From Colwellia sp. C2M11 (GTDB lineage Bacteria; Pseudomonadota; Gammaproteobacteria; Enterobacterales; Alteromonadaceae): a stretch of DNA of 64,000 bases. The stretch is from the NCBI RefSeq assembly GCF_018860915.1, contig NZ_JAHKQD010000036.1, positions 83,943 to 147,942 of the forward strand. Direction: 5' to 3'. The notes under the pieces were generated by a model, which did not search any database, had not been told where the DNA came from, and saw only the letters and a program-made list of their open reading frames with translations. Below are positions 18,269-29,400 of this stretch, piece by piece. Each line of letters begins with the position of its first letter. Position 1 is the stretch's first letter. Position numbers and translations under genes: made by a program.

Positions 18269-19618
18269 TTAACTGTTAATACTCAGCTCATATTTTTCAA
18301 TTAATGAATACAGTGTAGGCCTAGTAACCCCCAAAAGTTCTGATGTTTTAGACATATTCCCCTCAGACAGCGCATATGCCTTTTGAATAGCCAAAGATTC
18401 TGCTTGCTCTCTTACCGTACGTAAATTCAATGAAAGCTCATAATTGGTATCACTGTGGTCGAAGAAGCCTAAATCAAAAGCAGTGACCTGCACGCCGGTA
18501 CTCATGACCACGGCGGATTTAACTTTATTTTGTAATTCTCGAATATTTCCCGGCCATTTATGTGTGTTAATAGCACCGATAGCGTCTTCAGAGAAAGATT
18601 TGGCATTACGTTTATACTCAGTAGCATAAAGCTGTAGAAAATATTTAGCGAGAATTAAAACGTCTTCATCGCGATCACGTAATGGCGGAATATTTAACGT
18701 TATTTCACTCACACGATAAAATAAATCTTCTCTAAATTCTTTATTGGCAACCATCTCTTCTAAGTTTTGGTTCGTTGCACAAACCACCCTAACATTAACC
18801 GGAATCTCTTCTCTACCGCCTAAACGTTCAATAATTTTTTCTTGTAAAAAACGCAGTAATTTAGCTTGTAAATTAAATGGCATATCGCCAATTTCATCTA
18901 GAAATAAGGTGCCGCCTTCTGCACATTCTATTTTACCTTTCGTGGTTTTATGGGCGCCAGTAAATGCCCCTTTCTCAAAACCAAATAATTCACTTTCTAA
19001 TAATGTTTCAGGAATAGAAGCACAGTTAATAGCAATAAAAGGCTTATCTGCACGATCACTAGCCAAGTGTACTGCTTTTGCCGTGACTTCTTTACCAGTA
19101 CCGCTTTCACCTAATAATAAGGCGGTGATATTCGTTGGTGCAATCCGTTTGACCATAGTACATAAGCGATCAATCGCCTCACTATTACCAATAATACCAA
19201 TATTACTATCGGTAACCGCCCGCATAGAGCGGTTTTCACTTTCAATATTAGCTAACGTGAAAGCTCGAGAAATAATGACATTAATAACTTCAGCATCAAT
19301 GGGTTTTTGATAAAAATCATAAGCGCCTGCAGCAATCGCTTCTAGGGCATTAACTCTATCTTCATTGCCTGTAATAACAATAACTTTGGTATGAGGAGCA
19401 ATAGCAAGAATTTCTTCTAACGCTTTCAAGCCTTCGCTTGCATTGGTTTCATCTGGTGGTAAGCCTAAATCTAAAGTAACTACTTTAGGCTCATGGCGTC
19501 TTACGGCAGCAATTGCAGATTCTCTATCTCCAGCTAAAATAGGGCTATAATCAGACAAACTCCATTTCAGCTGTTTTTGAATGCCTTTATCGTCATCAAC
19601 AATTAATACTTTTTCCAT
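18269..19618 (-). CDS. prsR: Sigma-54 response regulator PrsR
   Basis: A 449-residue NtrC-type regulator. Start chosen at 19618 (MEKVLIVDDD), where AAGGA sits five bases upstream; an in-frame ATG five codons earlier is less well placed. The receiver domain has acidic residues at 8-10 and the phosphoacceptor Asp50 (VVTLDLGLP). The AAA domain (about 140-370) has GESGTGKE and the sigma-54-contacting loop GAFTGA. A Fis-type helix-turn-helix ends the protein (SKTSELLGVTRPTLYSLIEKY). It matches the PEP-CTERM-box response regulator family that activates PEP-CTERM and exopolysaccharide genes. The 111-base gap after prsK leaves room for its own promoter. Confidence 0.93.
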   Translation of the reverse strand: MEKVLIVDDDKGIQKQLKWSLSDYSPILAGDRESAIAAVRRHEPKVVTLDLGLPPDETNASEGLKALEEILAIAPHTKVIVITGNEDRVNALEAIAAGAYDFYQKPIDAEVINVIISRAFTLANIESENRSMRAVTDSNIGIIGNSEAIDRLCTMVKRIAPTNITALLLGESGTGKEVTAKAVHLASDRADKPFIAINCASIPETLLESELFGFEKGAFTGAHKTTKGKIECAEGGTLFLDEIGDMPFNLQAKLLRFLQEKIIERLGGREEIPVNVRVVCATNQNLEEMVANKEFREDLFYRVSEITLNIPPLRDRDEDVLILAKYFLQLYATEYKRNAKSFSEDAIGAINTHKWPGNIRELQNKVKSAVVMSTGVQVTAFDLGFFDHSDTNYELSLNLRTVREQAESLAIQKAYALSEGNMSKTSELLGVTRPTLYSLIEKYELSINS

Positions 19619-19744
19619 TAGTTCCTTTCCCAATTATTTTTACTAATATACTAATCAAATCACATATTTGTGTTTCATCATAGAATGCAATTACCCTAAC
19701 GCATACAGCACTAAAGTAAAGCCTGTAGTGTAAATATGCTTTAT

Positions 19745-21772
19745 TTATATAGGTAAAGAAATCATCATTTTGGTTCCTTGCCCTTCAATACTTTCAACCG
19801 TTAAGCTACCTGCTACACTTTCAAAAAATTGTTTTGCGTCAAAAACACCTATCCCCATACCAGCATTCCCTTTGGTGGTATCGAAAGGTTTAAACAATCG
19901 AGTTTTAATGAAAGTTGCAGACATACCACAGCCATTATCGCTCACGGCTATATTTATTCTCTCTCCCTGCTTCTCTAGAATAACGTCTACCCTGCCATCT
20001 GCAGCACTTGCTTCTTGTGCATTTTGAATTAAATGATTCATCACTGAAAAGAACCGCTCGTCATCAAGTGTTGCTAAACAGTTGTCAATTTTTTGCAAGT
20101 AAACTCGCGGTTGTATTACATTTCGCTGCTCTATAACACGCTCGATAATGTCACCCAGATCAACTTTTCTACTTGTTGATTGTGCGACCTGCTTATTTCT
20201 CAGTTGTGTTAATACCTTCGCTAACCTCTCTGTTGCTGACTCTACTGTTTCAAAGACATCATCCACAAATTCAGGGTTATCCCGATGCTGTATCGCATTA
20301 GAGGTAATTAACGCTAATTGGGCTTGAATGTTTTTGAGATCATGCACGAGAAAAGCTGACATTTGATTAAATGCATCAAATTGTTTAGCTTCGGCTAGTT
20401 TATCATTGGCCTCATTTAAAGAAATAAAATTACCTAATTGTTTCGAAATAGCAAACAATAAATCTCGGTCTTCCCAATTAAGTTTATTTTCTTCATTGCT
20501 ATTTGATAACACAAAAAAACCATAAAAAGTTTTTCCGATAAGGATAGGTACTAGGATATTTACCCCCACAGCATGCCAAATTTTAGGCTGAATAAATAAC
20601 CCAGGATATGACAATGGATTTTCGCTGTATTCATTAATATCGATAATCCATCCTTGACGTTTAGTAAAATTTTCAAGTAGCTCTAGATCTTTGTCGAACG
20701 ATTCATCTAATTCAATTCCATCACTATGAGGCACAACAAAACGATTATTCTCCATCGCTTTTAAGATAACCCCACCCGTCGCATCTACTTTAGACATCAT
20801 AATTTGTAATGACATTTGATAGTAGTTTTCAGCTGTAGCCGTTTCAATTTTCTCAATTAACTCTAACCATTCTTCTCGATATTCATATTTATTCGCAAAA
20901 AAATGTTTTGAAATAAAAACCTTCACTCGACGACGTACACTTTCTGTAATGAGTAATACTGCAAGCACAATACTGCCGAGGATGAAGAAACCGAAACTAA
21001 CCAATTCTCCCCACTTTCCACCAAAATAGTTTATCAAATAACCTGCGACAGCCATTGCTAATAAATACAATCCTGCAATCATTAACATTGAACTATAGAA
21101 AACGACATTACGCGACACAAATACTCGTACTGTGCCGGCTTTAAAGCGCCTCACACTGACTAATAACAATGGTACGGCTAAAGCGGACAAATACCCTCTT
21201 ATGTACCAAAATTGAAACTCAATTCCACCAACCATGGTCGCTTGAGCAAAAAGCACAAAATCAAATACAGCTATCCCCCCTAAAGCGAGAACTAGCGGTG
21301 TAACAGATTCTTTTGCCTCATCATTCGCTCCCCTATAAATTTGCTCAAGTAATACTAAACTCAATAAATTTAGTATGACAAAAAGCAAAAATAAATATTC
21401 ATAAGAGTAATCTAAGGTGTAGCTTAATCCCCAACAAACAATAGATGAGCCAAACCAAAACAGTAGATATTTACGTACTGTTTCATTATGTAAAACATCT
21501 TTAACATTTCCTTTTTCAATATTAAAGCTAAGGATAAAAACAGAAAAAGCGGCGATTTTAATAGCGTCAGCTAACATTGCCCATTGCAACGAAAAACCCA
21601 AGCTAACCTGCAGCGCACCAATAATATTAGCTGTTGCAGCCATTAACGCACTAAATAATAACCATTTAGCGATACTTGACTTATTATGAGCTGCGAGAAT
21701 AAGCAAAGAAAAAAGAACATAGGCAATGCTCGCAAAACTATAGCCCCATATACCTACCGTATACATTTCCAT
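19745..21772 (-). CDS. prsK: Sensor histidine kinase PrsK
   Basis: A 675-residue membrane kinase. The N-terminal part has about eight to ten membrane spans up to about residue 280, then a GAF-like domain (about 305-445). The phosphoacceptor motif FLVHDLKNIQAQLALI near residue 470 has the HDLKN form typical of this family. The ATPase domain ends the protein, with N-box HLIQNAQEA and the glycine boxes VSDNGCGMS and GNAGMGIGV. It matches the PEP-CTERM system kinase and should phosphorylate PrsR, whose gene follows. The gene begins 3 bases after the stop of the RND permease gene, so the two are probably co-transcribed. The signal sensed is unknown. Confidence 0.93.
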   Translation of the reverse strand: MEMYTVGIWGYSFASIAYVLFSLLILAAHNKSSIAKWLLFSALMAATANIIGALQVSLGFSLQWAMLADAIKIAAFSVFILSFNIEKGNVKDVLHNETVRKYLLFWFGSSIVCWGLSYTLDYSYEYLFLLFVILNLLSLVLLEQIYRGANDEAKESVTPLVLALGGIAVFDFVLFAQATMVGGIEFQFWYIRGYLSALAVPLLLVSVRRFKAGTVRVFVSRNVVFYSSMLMIAGLYLLAMAVAGYLINYFGGKWGELVSFGFFILGSIVLAVLLITESVRRRVKVFISKHFFANKYEYREEWLELIEKIETATAENYYQMSLQIMMSKVDATGGVILKAMENNRFVVPHSDGIELDESFDKDLELLENFTKRQGWIIDINEYSENPLSYPGLFIQPKIWHAVGVNILVPILIGKTFYGFFVLSNSNEENKLNWEDRDLLFAISKQLGNFISLNEANDKLAEAKQFDAFNQMSAFLVHDLKNIQAQLALITSNAIQHRDNPEFVDDVFETVESATERLAKVLTQLRNKQVAQSTSRKVDLGDIIERVIEQRNVIQPRVYLQKIDNCLATLDDERFFSVMNHLIQNAQEASAADGRVDVILEKQGERINIAVSDNGCGMSATFIKTRLFKPFDTTKGNAGMGIGVFDAKQFFESVAGSLTVESIEGQGTKMMISLPI

Positions 21773-21775
21773 AAG

Positions 21776-24700
21776 TTAGTTTTTTATTTCCTGATCAATA
21801 AATGATGATACGTTTGAGCGAGTAAATAACTCTGTTAACACGGGTACTAATATAAAACTTGAAATAGCAGATACACAAAGCCCCGAAATAAGGACAACGC
21901 CCAATGGTTGCCATAATCCACCACCATATAATGTTAGTGGAATTAATCCTCCAATAGTCGTTAATGTGGTAAGTAATATGGGGGTAAAACGGGTAGCGCT
22001 AGCTTTGAGTACAGACTCTTGTTTATTTAACCCCTCTGCTAAGTTTCTATTAGCACTATCAATTAAGATAATGGCATTATTGACCACAATACCAAATAAA
22101 CTAATGAGACCAATAAAAGCCATCATAGAAAAAGATAACCCGGTTAGGTACAAGCCAATAACAGAGCCTGCCATCGCAAACGGAATTGAACTAAAAATAA
22201 TTAATGGTTGTAAAAAAGATTTAAATTGCAGCACTAACACTGCAAAAATACCAATAGCAGTGATTAACATGATTTGTGTTAATCCCGAAAAAGATTCTTG
22301 TCTAGACTCTTCTTCGCCACCTAAGATGTAATACATACCTAGCGGCAAATCATATTGCTCGATGTATTGCACAAACTCTTCGGTAAGGGCGTTAACTGAG
22401 TAACCAGGCGCAGCATCAGCAGATACTTTTGCCATACGTAATTTTTGATAATGAAAATAATCTGTTTGCCCTTTTTGTAACTTGGCATCAACCACCTGCA
22501 TTAATGGTATCTGTTGTCCTGTTAAGCTAGTGACATAGACATCTGACAAAGTGTTGATATCAGGGTTTTTATTACGCACTAAAATAGGGTAATTTTCACC
22601 ATTATCATCATTAAAACGACCAACATAAGTACCTGACAATACAGATTGCAGGGTATTATCTAGCGTATTAACATCGATATTTGATAATCCTGCTTTTTCA
22701 TAATCAATTTGTAAATTAAGCTCGGTATTTGCCACACCGATTGGATTATCAATATTAATAGTACCTTCGGTTTTCGCCATTTTACTTTCTAAATCTTTGG
22801 CGACACGCTCTAAGTCGGCTAGAGATTCAGAAATCAAACGAATAGCAATAGGTTGATCGGTCACTGGCCCTTGAGTAAATTCTTTTATGGTGATTTTTGC
22901 CTGTTGCCAGCGATCAAACTCAGTACGTAATGTGCTAACAAGGTCTTCAACTGCATCAGGATCAAATTCAGTTAATACAACCAATATTTGCCCATATTTA
23001 ACCACACCTCGTTTAGGAATTTCATTATAATAAATGCGTGGATTAGAGCTACCGACATTCAATGCTACTTTTTCAACTAACTCTTGATCTTCAATAAAGT
23101 GCGTCATTTTTTGCATCACGTTATTGGTATGTTCTAATGATGAGTTAGGCGGTGTTTCCACATCGATTAAAATCATCGGCTTTTCTGCTTTTGGAAATAA
23201 ACTTAAACCGACCTCAGAAAAAAGTGACAACATAGCGATTAAGCTTGCGATAGCAACTGCAATAACGACTACCTTCAAGTGGAAAAGTTTTTGCAACCAA
23301 GTCACATAAAAGTTTTCAGCAAAATTATTTATATAATGTTGTAGTGTTTTAATTTTTCTTTTTGTATTTTCACTAGCAGTTTCATCTTCATGAGGTAATA
23401 AAAACTTACTTGCTAGGAGCGGGGTAAACGTGAGTGCAATTAACAATGAAGCCAATAAAACTAGCACTACTGTTACAGGCATAGAACGGATAAAATCACC
23501 GGTATCACTTGCGAGCATTAACATAGGTAAAAACGCTAACATAGTAGTAATAGTACCGCTTGAAACTGCCCATCCCACTTTGCTTGCGCCCGCTGCAGCA
23601 GCTTGGGTTAGTGATGTATGTTTTTTTCTTTCCCGGTGAATACTTTCTGTTACAACAATGGCGTTATCAACCAAAAGCCCTAACGCAATGATAAGCCCAA
23701 CAATCGACATTTGCTGTAATCCAAAACCAGCAAAATCCAACCAGCCAATAGCAATAACAAACGAAAGCGGGATAGCAATCATCACCACGAGTGCCTCTCT
23801 TAATCCCAGAAACAACAATGATAAAATACCGACCAGCACAAGCCCTTGCCACAAATTTTCAAAAAAGCCGTTAACTCTATTTTCAACACTATGGGCTTGC
23901 TCAAATAACACTTCCATTTTCAATTCTGGCGGAACTGTTTCTTTAAATAATGCAATTTCTTGTTGTATGGCTTGTGTTAACGAAAAAATATTCGTGTTCA
24001 TACGTTGTTCAACGGTAACAAAAATTACCGGTTTATTATCATAATACGCTAAGTAACTTGGATCTTGACTACCAAAGCTAATCTTAGCAATATCTTTAAG
24101 ACGTAACACAAAATCATCATTAGAAAGAATAATAGTGTCTTCTAGTTGAGATATTTTTTCAAAATTACCACTGGTTTTCACATTAAATCGACGCGTATTA
24201 GCATCAACAAAGCCAGGGGTAATATTAATTGCTCGCCCTTGCAATACTTGCATGACTTGCGTGGTAGAGATTTTATGATGTAAAAGAAGATCTAAATTAA
24301 GATCAACAGCCATAATTTGCTGGGGATATCCCCATATATCGGCTTTTTTCACACTACTTATTGTTTCTAAGCGCTTTTCTAATAATTTTGCATAAAACTC
24401 CATTTGCTTATAATCAGCTGGCTCTGTCCACAAAGCAAGCTGTACAACAGCAACTGCAGTGGGCGTTGCTTTTAATACCAGTAAATCTTGTACTCCCGCA
24501 GGCAACGACGGTTTAACCGAAGAAACCGCAAGTTGTATTTTATTGAAGGCCAATTCAGGATCGGCTCCATACTGAAATTTAACTTCAATACGAGCCCCAT
24601 CATTTTTTATTTGTGCTTCAACTTGTTTGATATTCTCAATATCGGCAAATTCTTCTTCGAGTGGATCTACCACTAAAGTTTCAATATCCGTTGGCGATGC

Positions 24701-24859
24701 ACCGGGATAAATCACTTCAATTAGGGTAATCGGAATATCAAATTGTGGATCTTCACTGCGAGGCATATTCAAATATGACACAATGCCAACAAGTACCAGT
24801 AATACCACTATAGTTAAGGTAAACTGTGCATTTTTAATTGCTAGATTAGGTAACTTCAT
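21776..24859 (-). CDS. RND efflux permease (HAE1-like), upstream of prsK
   Basis: A 1027-residue inner-membrane permease of the usual RND length. It has a first span (about 12-30), a large periplasmic loop, spans 2-6 from about 330, then the duplicated second half. The proton-relay span 4 has GLIIALGLLVDNAIVVTESIHRERKK, with one Asp kept and the second replaced by Asn, as in many non-AcrB HAE1 proteins. Other landmarks are PRSEDPQFDIP near residue 34 and the C-terminal VNNAIILIDSANR. It would form a tripartite pump with the adaptor encoded 5 bases upstream. No outer-membrane TolC-like gene is present. The substrate is unknown. Confidence 0.92.
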   Translation of the reverse strand: MKLPNLAIKNAQFTLTIVVLLVLVGIVSYLNMPRSEDPQFDIPITLIEVIYPGASPTDIETLVVDPLEEEFADIENIKQVEAQIKNDGARIEVKFQYGADPELAFNKIQLAVSSVKPSLPAGVQDLLVLKATPTAVAVVQLALWTEPADYKQMEFYAKLLEKRLETISSVKKADIWGYPQQIMAVDLNLDLLLHHKISTTQVMQVLQGRAINITPGFVDANTRRFNVKTSGNFEKISQLEDTIILSNDDFVLRLKDIAKISFGSQDPSYLAYYDNKPVIFVTVEQRMNTNIFSLTQAIQQEIALFKETVPPELKMEVLFEQAHSVENRVNGFFENLWQGLVLVGILSLLFLGLREALVVMIAIPLSFVIAIGWLDFAGFGLQQMSIVGLIIALGLLVDNAIVVTESIHRERKKHTSLTQAAAAGASKVGWAVSSGTITTMLAFLPMLMLASDTGDFIRSMPVTVVLVLLASLLIALTFTPLLASKFLLPHEDETASENTKRKIKTLQHYINNFAENFYVTWLQKLFHLKVVVIAVAIASLIAMLSLFSEVGLSLFPKAEKPMILIDVETPPNSSLEHTNNVMQKMTHFIEDQELVEKVALNVGSSNPRIYYNEIPKRGVVKYGQILVVLTEFDPDAVEDLVSTLRTEFDRWQQAKITIKEFTQGPVTDQPIAIRLISESLADLERVAKDLESKMAKTEGTINIDNPIGVANTELNLQIDYEKAGLSNIDVNTLDNTLQSVLSGTYVGRFNDDNGENYPILVRNKNPDINTLSDVYVTSLTGQQIPLMQVVDAKLQKGQTDYFHYQKLRMAKVSADAAPGYSVNALTEEFVQYIEQYDLPLGMYYILGGEEESRQESFSGLTQIMLITAIGIFAVLVLQFKSFLQPLIIFSSIPFAMAGSVIGLYLTGLSFSMMAFIGLISLFGIVVNNAIILIDSANRNLAEGLNKQESVLKASATRFTPILLTTLTTIGGLIPLTLYGGGLWQPLGVVLISGLCVSAISSFILVPVLTELFTRSNVSSFIDQEIKN

Positions 24860-24864
24860 TATGC

Positions 24865-25941
24865 TTACTTTTTAGTAGAAATCAGGGGGAAATTATTCCA
24901 CCCTTGAGTAATAACATCTAATGCTGGTGAATTTTCTTGAGCTGTTAAGTAAATAAAATCATTGTCTAATTTATAAATAACAAAAGCCTGCTGCACAGGA
25001 GCGTTATCCTTTTCAATAGTAATCAACGCTTGTCCTTGCTCATTAACTGAATTTAGAGCTTCTATAGGTAAACGATAAATATAATTTTCACTTTGTGCAT
25101 AAATAAGTATTTTAGCTATTTGCCCTACAATCAAAGGCTTCGTTAGATTTGTCTCTTCTAAAGATACCTCGATAGTAAATAAATGATTTCGACTATCGGC
25201 TATGGCAGGGATTTTACTTATCCTACCATTCACTAACCCTGCATAAGCTAAATTAACTTTGACCTCTTGATTTAAATGTACTAAAGATATTTCCTCACCC
25301 GTTAAAGATACACTCGCAATAAGATTTTTAGATAAGGTTGCCACTTGTAATGCGCCTGCGCCAGGAGCTTGTAACTCACCTAAATCGGTACTACGTTGAA
25401 TTACAACCCCATCGAAGGGGGCTAATATTTGTGCTTTATTTAAGTTATAAGAAGCGACTTTGTAGGCTGCTCTGGTGGTTTCCACGGCAGTTAAAGCATC
25501 ATCTAAATCGCGTTGGGAACTAAGGTTTTTTTCTAGTAAAACTTTTACACGATCGATATTACGTTTAGCTTGCAACAAACGTGAATACGTTGCGTTTTTT
25601 TCTGCTAATAATTCTGAGGTATCTAAGGCAGCAAGCAATTGATTTTTTTTAAAAACTTCTCCTTCATCAACATTTAATTCAGTTAAAAAACCCGCTGTTT
25701 TAAAAGAAAGATTCACCACTCGGGCAAAATCAACCTTACCTGTTCGTTGTATTACTTGGGTGTAAGGCTCTGCTTCAATTGTTGCTACTTGATAACCTTC
25801 TGAGGGTGAAGCATACGCAGCAGTAATACAGCAAGAAAATAAAAAAAGACCAAAGACCTTGTTATTCAACGCTTTTAATAACCTACGTTGGAAGAAATAA
25901 GATATGTACATTTTCATCATCATAAAATAGTAACTATTCAA
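24865..25941 (-). CDS. RND periplasmic adaptor (HlyD/AcrA family)
   Basis: A membrane-fusion protein of up to 358 residues. The start is uncertain: in-frame Met codons at 25941, 25923, 25920, 25917 and 25911 are possible, and the signal segment VFGLFLFSCCITAAYA lies at about 30-45. Then come a lipoyl-like half (VNLSFKTAGFLTELNVDEGEVFKKNQLLAALD), a coiled-coil hairpin (about 110-165), the second lipoyl half (ILAPFDGVVIQRSTDLGE) and a beta barrel. It would join the permease encoded 5 bases downstream to an outer-membrane channel. It is the likely first gene of an operon running through the permease to prsK and perhaps prsR. Confidence 0.88.
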   Translation of the reverse strand: MNSYYFMMMKMYISYFFQRRLLKALNNKVFGLFLFSCCITAAYASPSEGYQVATIEAEPYTQVIQRTGKVDFARVVNLSFKTAGFLTELNVDEGEVFKKNQLLAALDTSELLAEKNATYSRLLQAKRNIDRVKVLLEKNLSSQRDLDDALTAVETTRAAYKVASYNLNKAQILAPFDGVVIQRSTDLGELQAPGAGALQVATLSKNLIASVSLTGEEISLVHLNQEVKVNLAYAGLVNGRISKIPAIADSRNHLFTIEVSLEETNLTKPLIVGQIAKILIYAQSENYIYRLPIEALNSVNEQGQALITIEKDNAPVQQAFVIYKLDNDFIYLTAQENSPALDVITQGWNNFPLISTKK

Positions 25942-26205
25942 TAGTGTATTGTAAATATAGTGACTACTTTAGGCATTTTTACCATTAAAGTACATCAATA
26001 TCGTTGCCTTATACTCGCTAGATAAAACAGTATTGCGTGTAATACAGAAATATTCATGTTCATCTCTAGACAAACTCCCTTATTAGCTATAGTATTTCCG
26101 CGCTTATCGTATGCTATCAAAAGCCTAGCGCGATAACCTTTCCTTTAGTGTTTACAACTATATTAAGATGTGAAACTTAGAAGAAATAGTCAAAACTAAC
26201 AATAT

Positions 26206-26282
26206 GCGCCATTAGCTCAGCTGGATAGAGCGTTGCCCTCCGGAGGCAAAGGTCGCAGGTTCAACTCCTGCATGGCGCGCCA
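26206..26282 (+). tRNA. tRNA-Arg (anticodon CCG)
   Basis: A 77-base cloverleaf with encoded CCA. The acceptor stem pairs GCGCCAT (26206-26212) with ATGGCGC (26272-26278), followed by discriminator G and CCA. The D arm is AGCTCAGCTGGATAGAGC. The anticodon stem is TTGCC/GGCAA around loop CTCCGGA, giving anticodon CCG at 26240-26242. The T arm is GCAGG-TTCAACT-CCTGC. It stands alone between two leftward efflux operons. The 215 bases after it (26283-26497) hold nothing I can identify. Confidence 0.97.
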
Positions 26283-26497
26283 TTACCTATCTTATGTAAT
26301 AATCTAACTCTGAAGTCCACCTTTCATTTCCAATATGAACCTTAGAATATCGATTAAAATATTTACCTAATTATAAGCCTATTACACTTATTAAATTGTC
26401 TTGATAATCTTTCAATTTATCATCATTAACATTACTGAATATTTCCAAAAGCATATCAAATACAAAACTCGAAATCTTAGCTGACTTCCTTTTATAC

Positions 26498-29400
26498 CTA
26501 CCTCAACTCTTCCTGTTTATAAAACATAAGTAGCATGGCAGGCAATACTGTTAAACTCACTAAGGTTGATACGGTAATACCACCTAATACTATAATCCCC
26601 ACTCCACGATAAAGCTCAGAGCCCTCCCCTGGTAAAAAGACTAAAGGCGCTAAACCACATAAGGTAGTCATAGTCGACATCACAATAGGTTTTAATCGTG
26701 TTTCTAGTGCATTAATAACAGCTTTATATGGCTTAAGTCCTGAGGCTAAATTGCGACGACTTTGATCAACGATCAAGATTGGATTATTGACTACAGTGCC
26801 TAATAAAATTAAGAAACCTAACATGGTAATCATATCGAATGGTTGATGGAAACCACCAACAACAGAGCCAACACTATTAGTAATTACTAAACCAAGCAAC
26901 CCGCCTGCCATGCCCAAAGGTACTGTTGCCATAATGAATAGCGGCTGTCCCCAATGCTTAAAAATAGCAACCAATAGTAAATAGCATAATGCTAAAGCGA
27001 CAATAAAGTTGCCACTTAGTGCATCACGGGTTTTTTCGAGCTGATCGGCTGCACCACCAATAGTAATATTAACATCTGGAAGTAAATCGCCTTGTTTTTG
27101 TAGCTGAGGTAATAGCTCCTCTCGAACAATTTGCTGTGCTCGCTCTAATGCCACATCACGCGGTGGAATAATATATACGGTAACTGTTCTACGTCCATCA
27201 ACACGGCGCAAGCTATCACTATCTGCTTTTTCATTTAAGTTTGCTAACGCATTTAATGGTAATAATCCTTGTTTAGTAACAACAGGTGCTTGTTCTAAGC
27301 CTGACAAAGATTGTTTATTGCCTGCTTCTGAGAAAATAAAAATATCGACTTTATCATCATTAATAATTAGCTCATCAACATAGGCTCCATCACTCAGTGC
27401 GGCAATGGTATAACCTAGCTCATCAGCCGACATACCAACTTCAGCAAGACGTTGCCAGCGAGGTTGAATTTCAATTAACGGTTGATCTAGTGTTAGTGAA
27501 GAAGGCTCAGAGTCCACTTGAGGATTATCAAATACATCACTTGCAAGCCTGTAAATAGCATCGGCCGCACGATATAAGTTAACCTGCTCAGGGCCACTTA
27601 TATCAATAGCAACGGCTCGTGTTCCCCCATCATTACTTGAGATAATAGAGCCACGAGAAGAGAAAGCGCGCATCCCTGGATAACTCTTAAATTTTTGAGT
27701 GATAGCCTTCATCATGGCATCGATGTGTTCAGTATTACTAGGCTCACTTAAAAACCAAATACTTCCTACCCCAATTGACATAGAGTAATACTTTAAGGAA
27801 GGTAGATCGGTTTTTCCTTGTTCAAAATCACTACTAGGCGCATTTAAATGCTTATTAAAATAAGGTAATAATTCATCTCCAATTTTTTCCATATAAGTTA
27901 AATTATACCCTGGTGGTGCAATCATCATCGAAAAGGCTTTAGGTTCCTCACCTTCAGGTAAATACTCTGCCTCAGGCATAAATAACCAAGCGCCACCAAT
28001 TAAACCAACAATAGCAAAAACCACACAAACAAATCGTTGACGTGTAGAAGCTAAGAATTTTTTAATAAATGCAGGCAAGTGCATTTGTGTAGTCATTGCT
28101 GATGTTTGCGAGTCTTTAGTTGAAAATTTAGCGAAGGCTGCTGGCACAACTAACAACGCGACTAACATTGAGGCAATAATTGCTGCAGAAATAGCAATAG
28201 CAACGTCTGAGTATAGCTGCCCTGCTTCTTGAACAATAAATAAGATGGGAGCAAATACCAAAACTGTCGTTAATGTAGAGGCTAATACTGCCGGCCAAAC
28301 TTCTTGTACTCCGGTAATAGCAGCTTTAAATTTCGATAATCCTCGTCGCTTAGCTTGTTCAATATTTTCCAGTACAACAATTGTGTTATCAACTGTCATA
28401 CCAATAGCAAAAGCCACCCCTGCCAATGAGATAACATTAATGGTTCGATTAAACAGAAGTAAGCCTAGAAAAGCGGCAATGGTGCAAATAGGTACCCCCA
28501 TAACTCCTATAATAGTAGAGCGAGGGCTTTTCAAAAACCAAAACATTACCAAGGTTGCTAATAAGGCACCTAATGCTAAGTTAGTCCAAACATTTTCAAT
28601 CGATCCTTTTACATACCTAACATCGTCACTAAGCAAAGTTAGTTGTAAGCCATTTTTTTCTAATAAATCATGATTTAGTCTTTCAACGACCTGTAACATT
28701 TCATCTTTGATCGCAATAACATTTGAGCCACTTTCTCGACGAACCATAAGCATCAAGTTACGTTCACCATCATTGTACGCTACGTCACGTAATTCATAAT
28801 GATCTAAGGTAACTGTCGCTATATCTTTAAGTTTAACTGTACTATCTTGATCTTGTGCAATAACTAATTCTTCAAGTGCCTGTGCTGATTGAAAACGACC
28901 AACCATACGTAATAAATAACGTCTTTTACCGCTATCGATATCACCAGCAGAAGCATCTAAATTACGACTTTTAATGGCATCTCTTACGTCGGTTAAGCTG
29001 ATATTTCTGCTAGCTAGTTTTTGTTGATCAACCAATATTTGCACTTGATATAACGCACCACCTCGAATACTCACTTGTGATACACCTGTAACACGCTCCA
29101 TTTCTGGTCTAACATTGTCTTGCGTAAAATCACGCAACATATCAATATCTAGGTTTAATGGATTACCTGCTAAAGGTTTTAACGTGAAAAACATAAAAGC
29201 ATTAGATGAAAAAGAGCTACTATACAGTACAGGTTGATCAACGTTATCAGGATAGTTAGGTACTTGCGCTAGAGCGTTACTAACATTGATCAGCGCTTCA
29301 TTCACATCTGCACCAAAGGGAAATTCAAGTTCAACTTCTGCTTCGCCAGTATTGGCATAACTCGACATTCGTTTTAAATTAGGTAACGAACGTAAATAAC

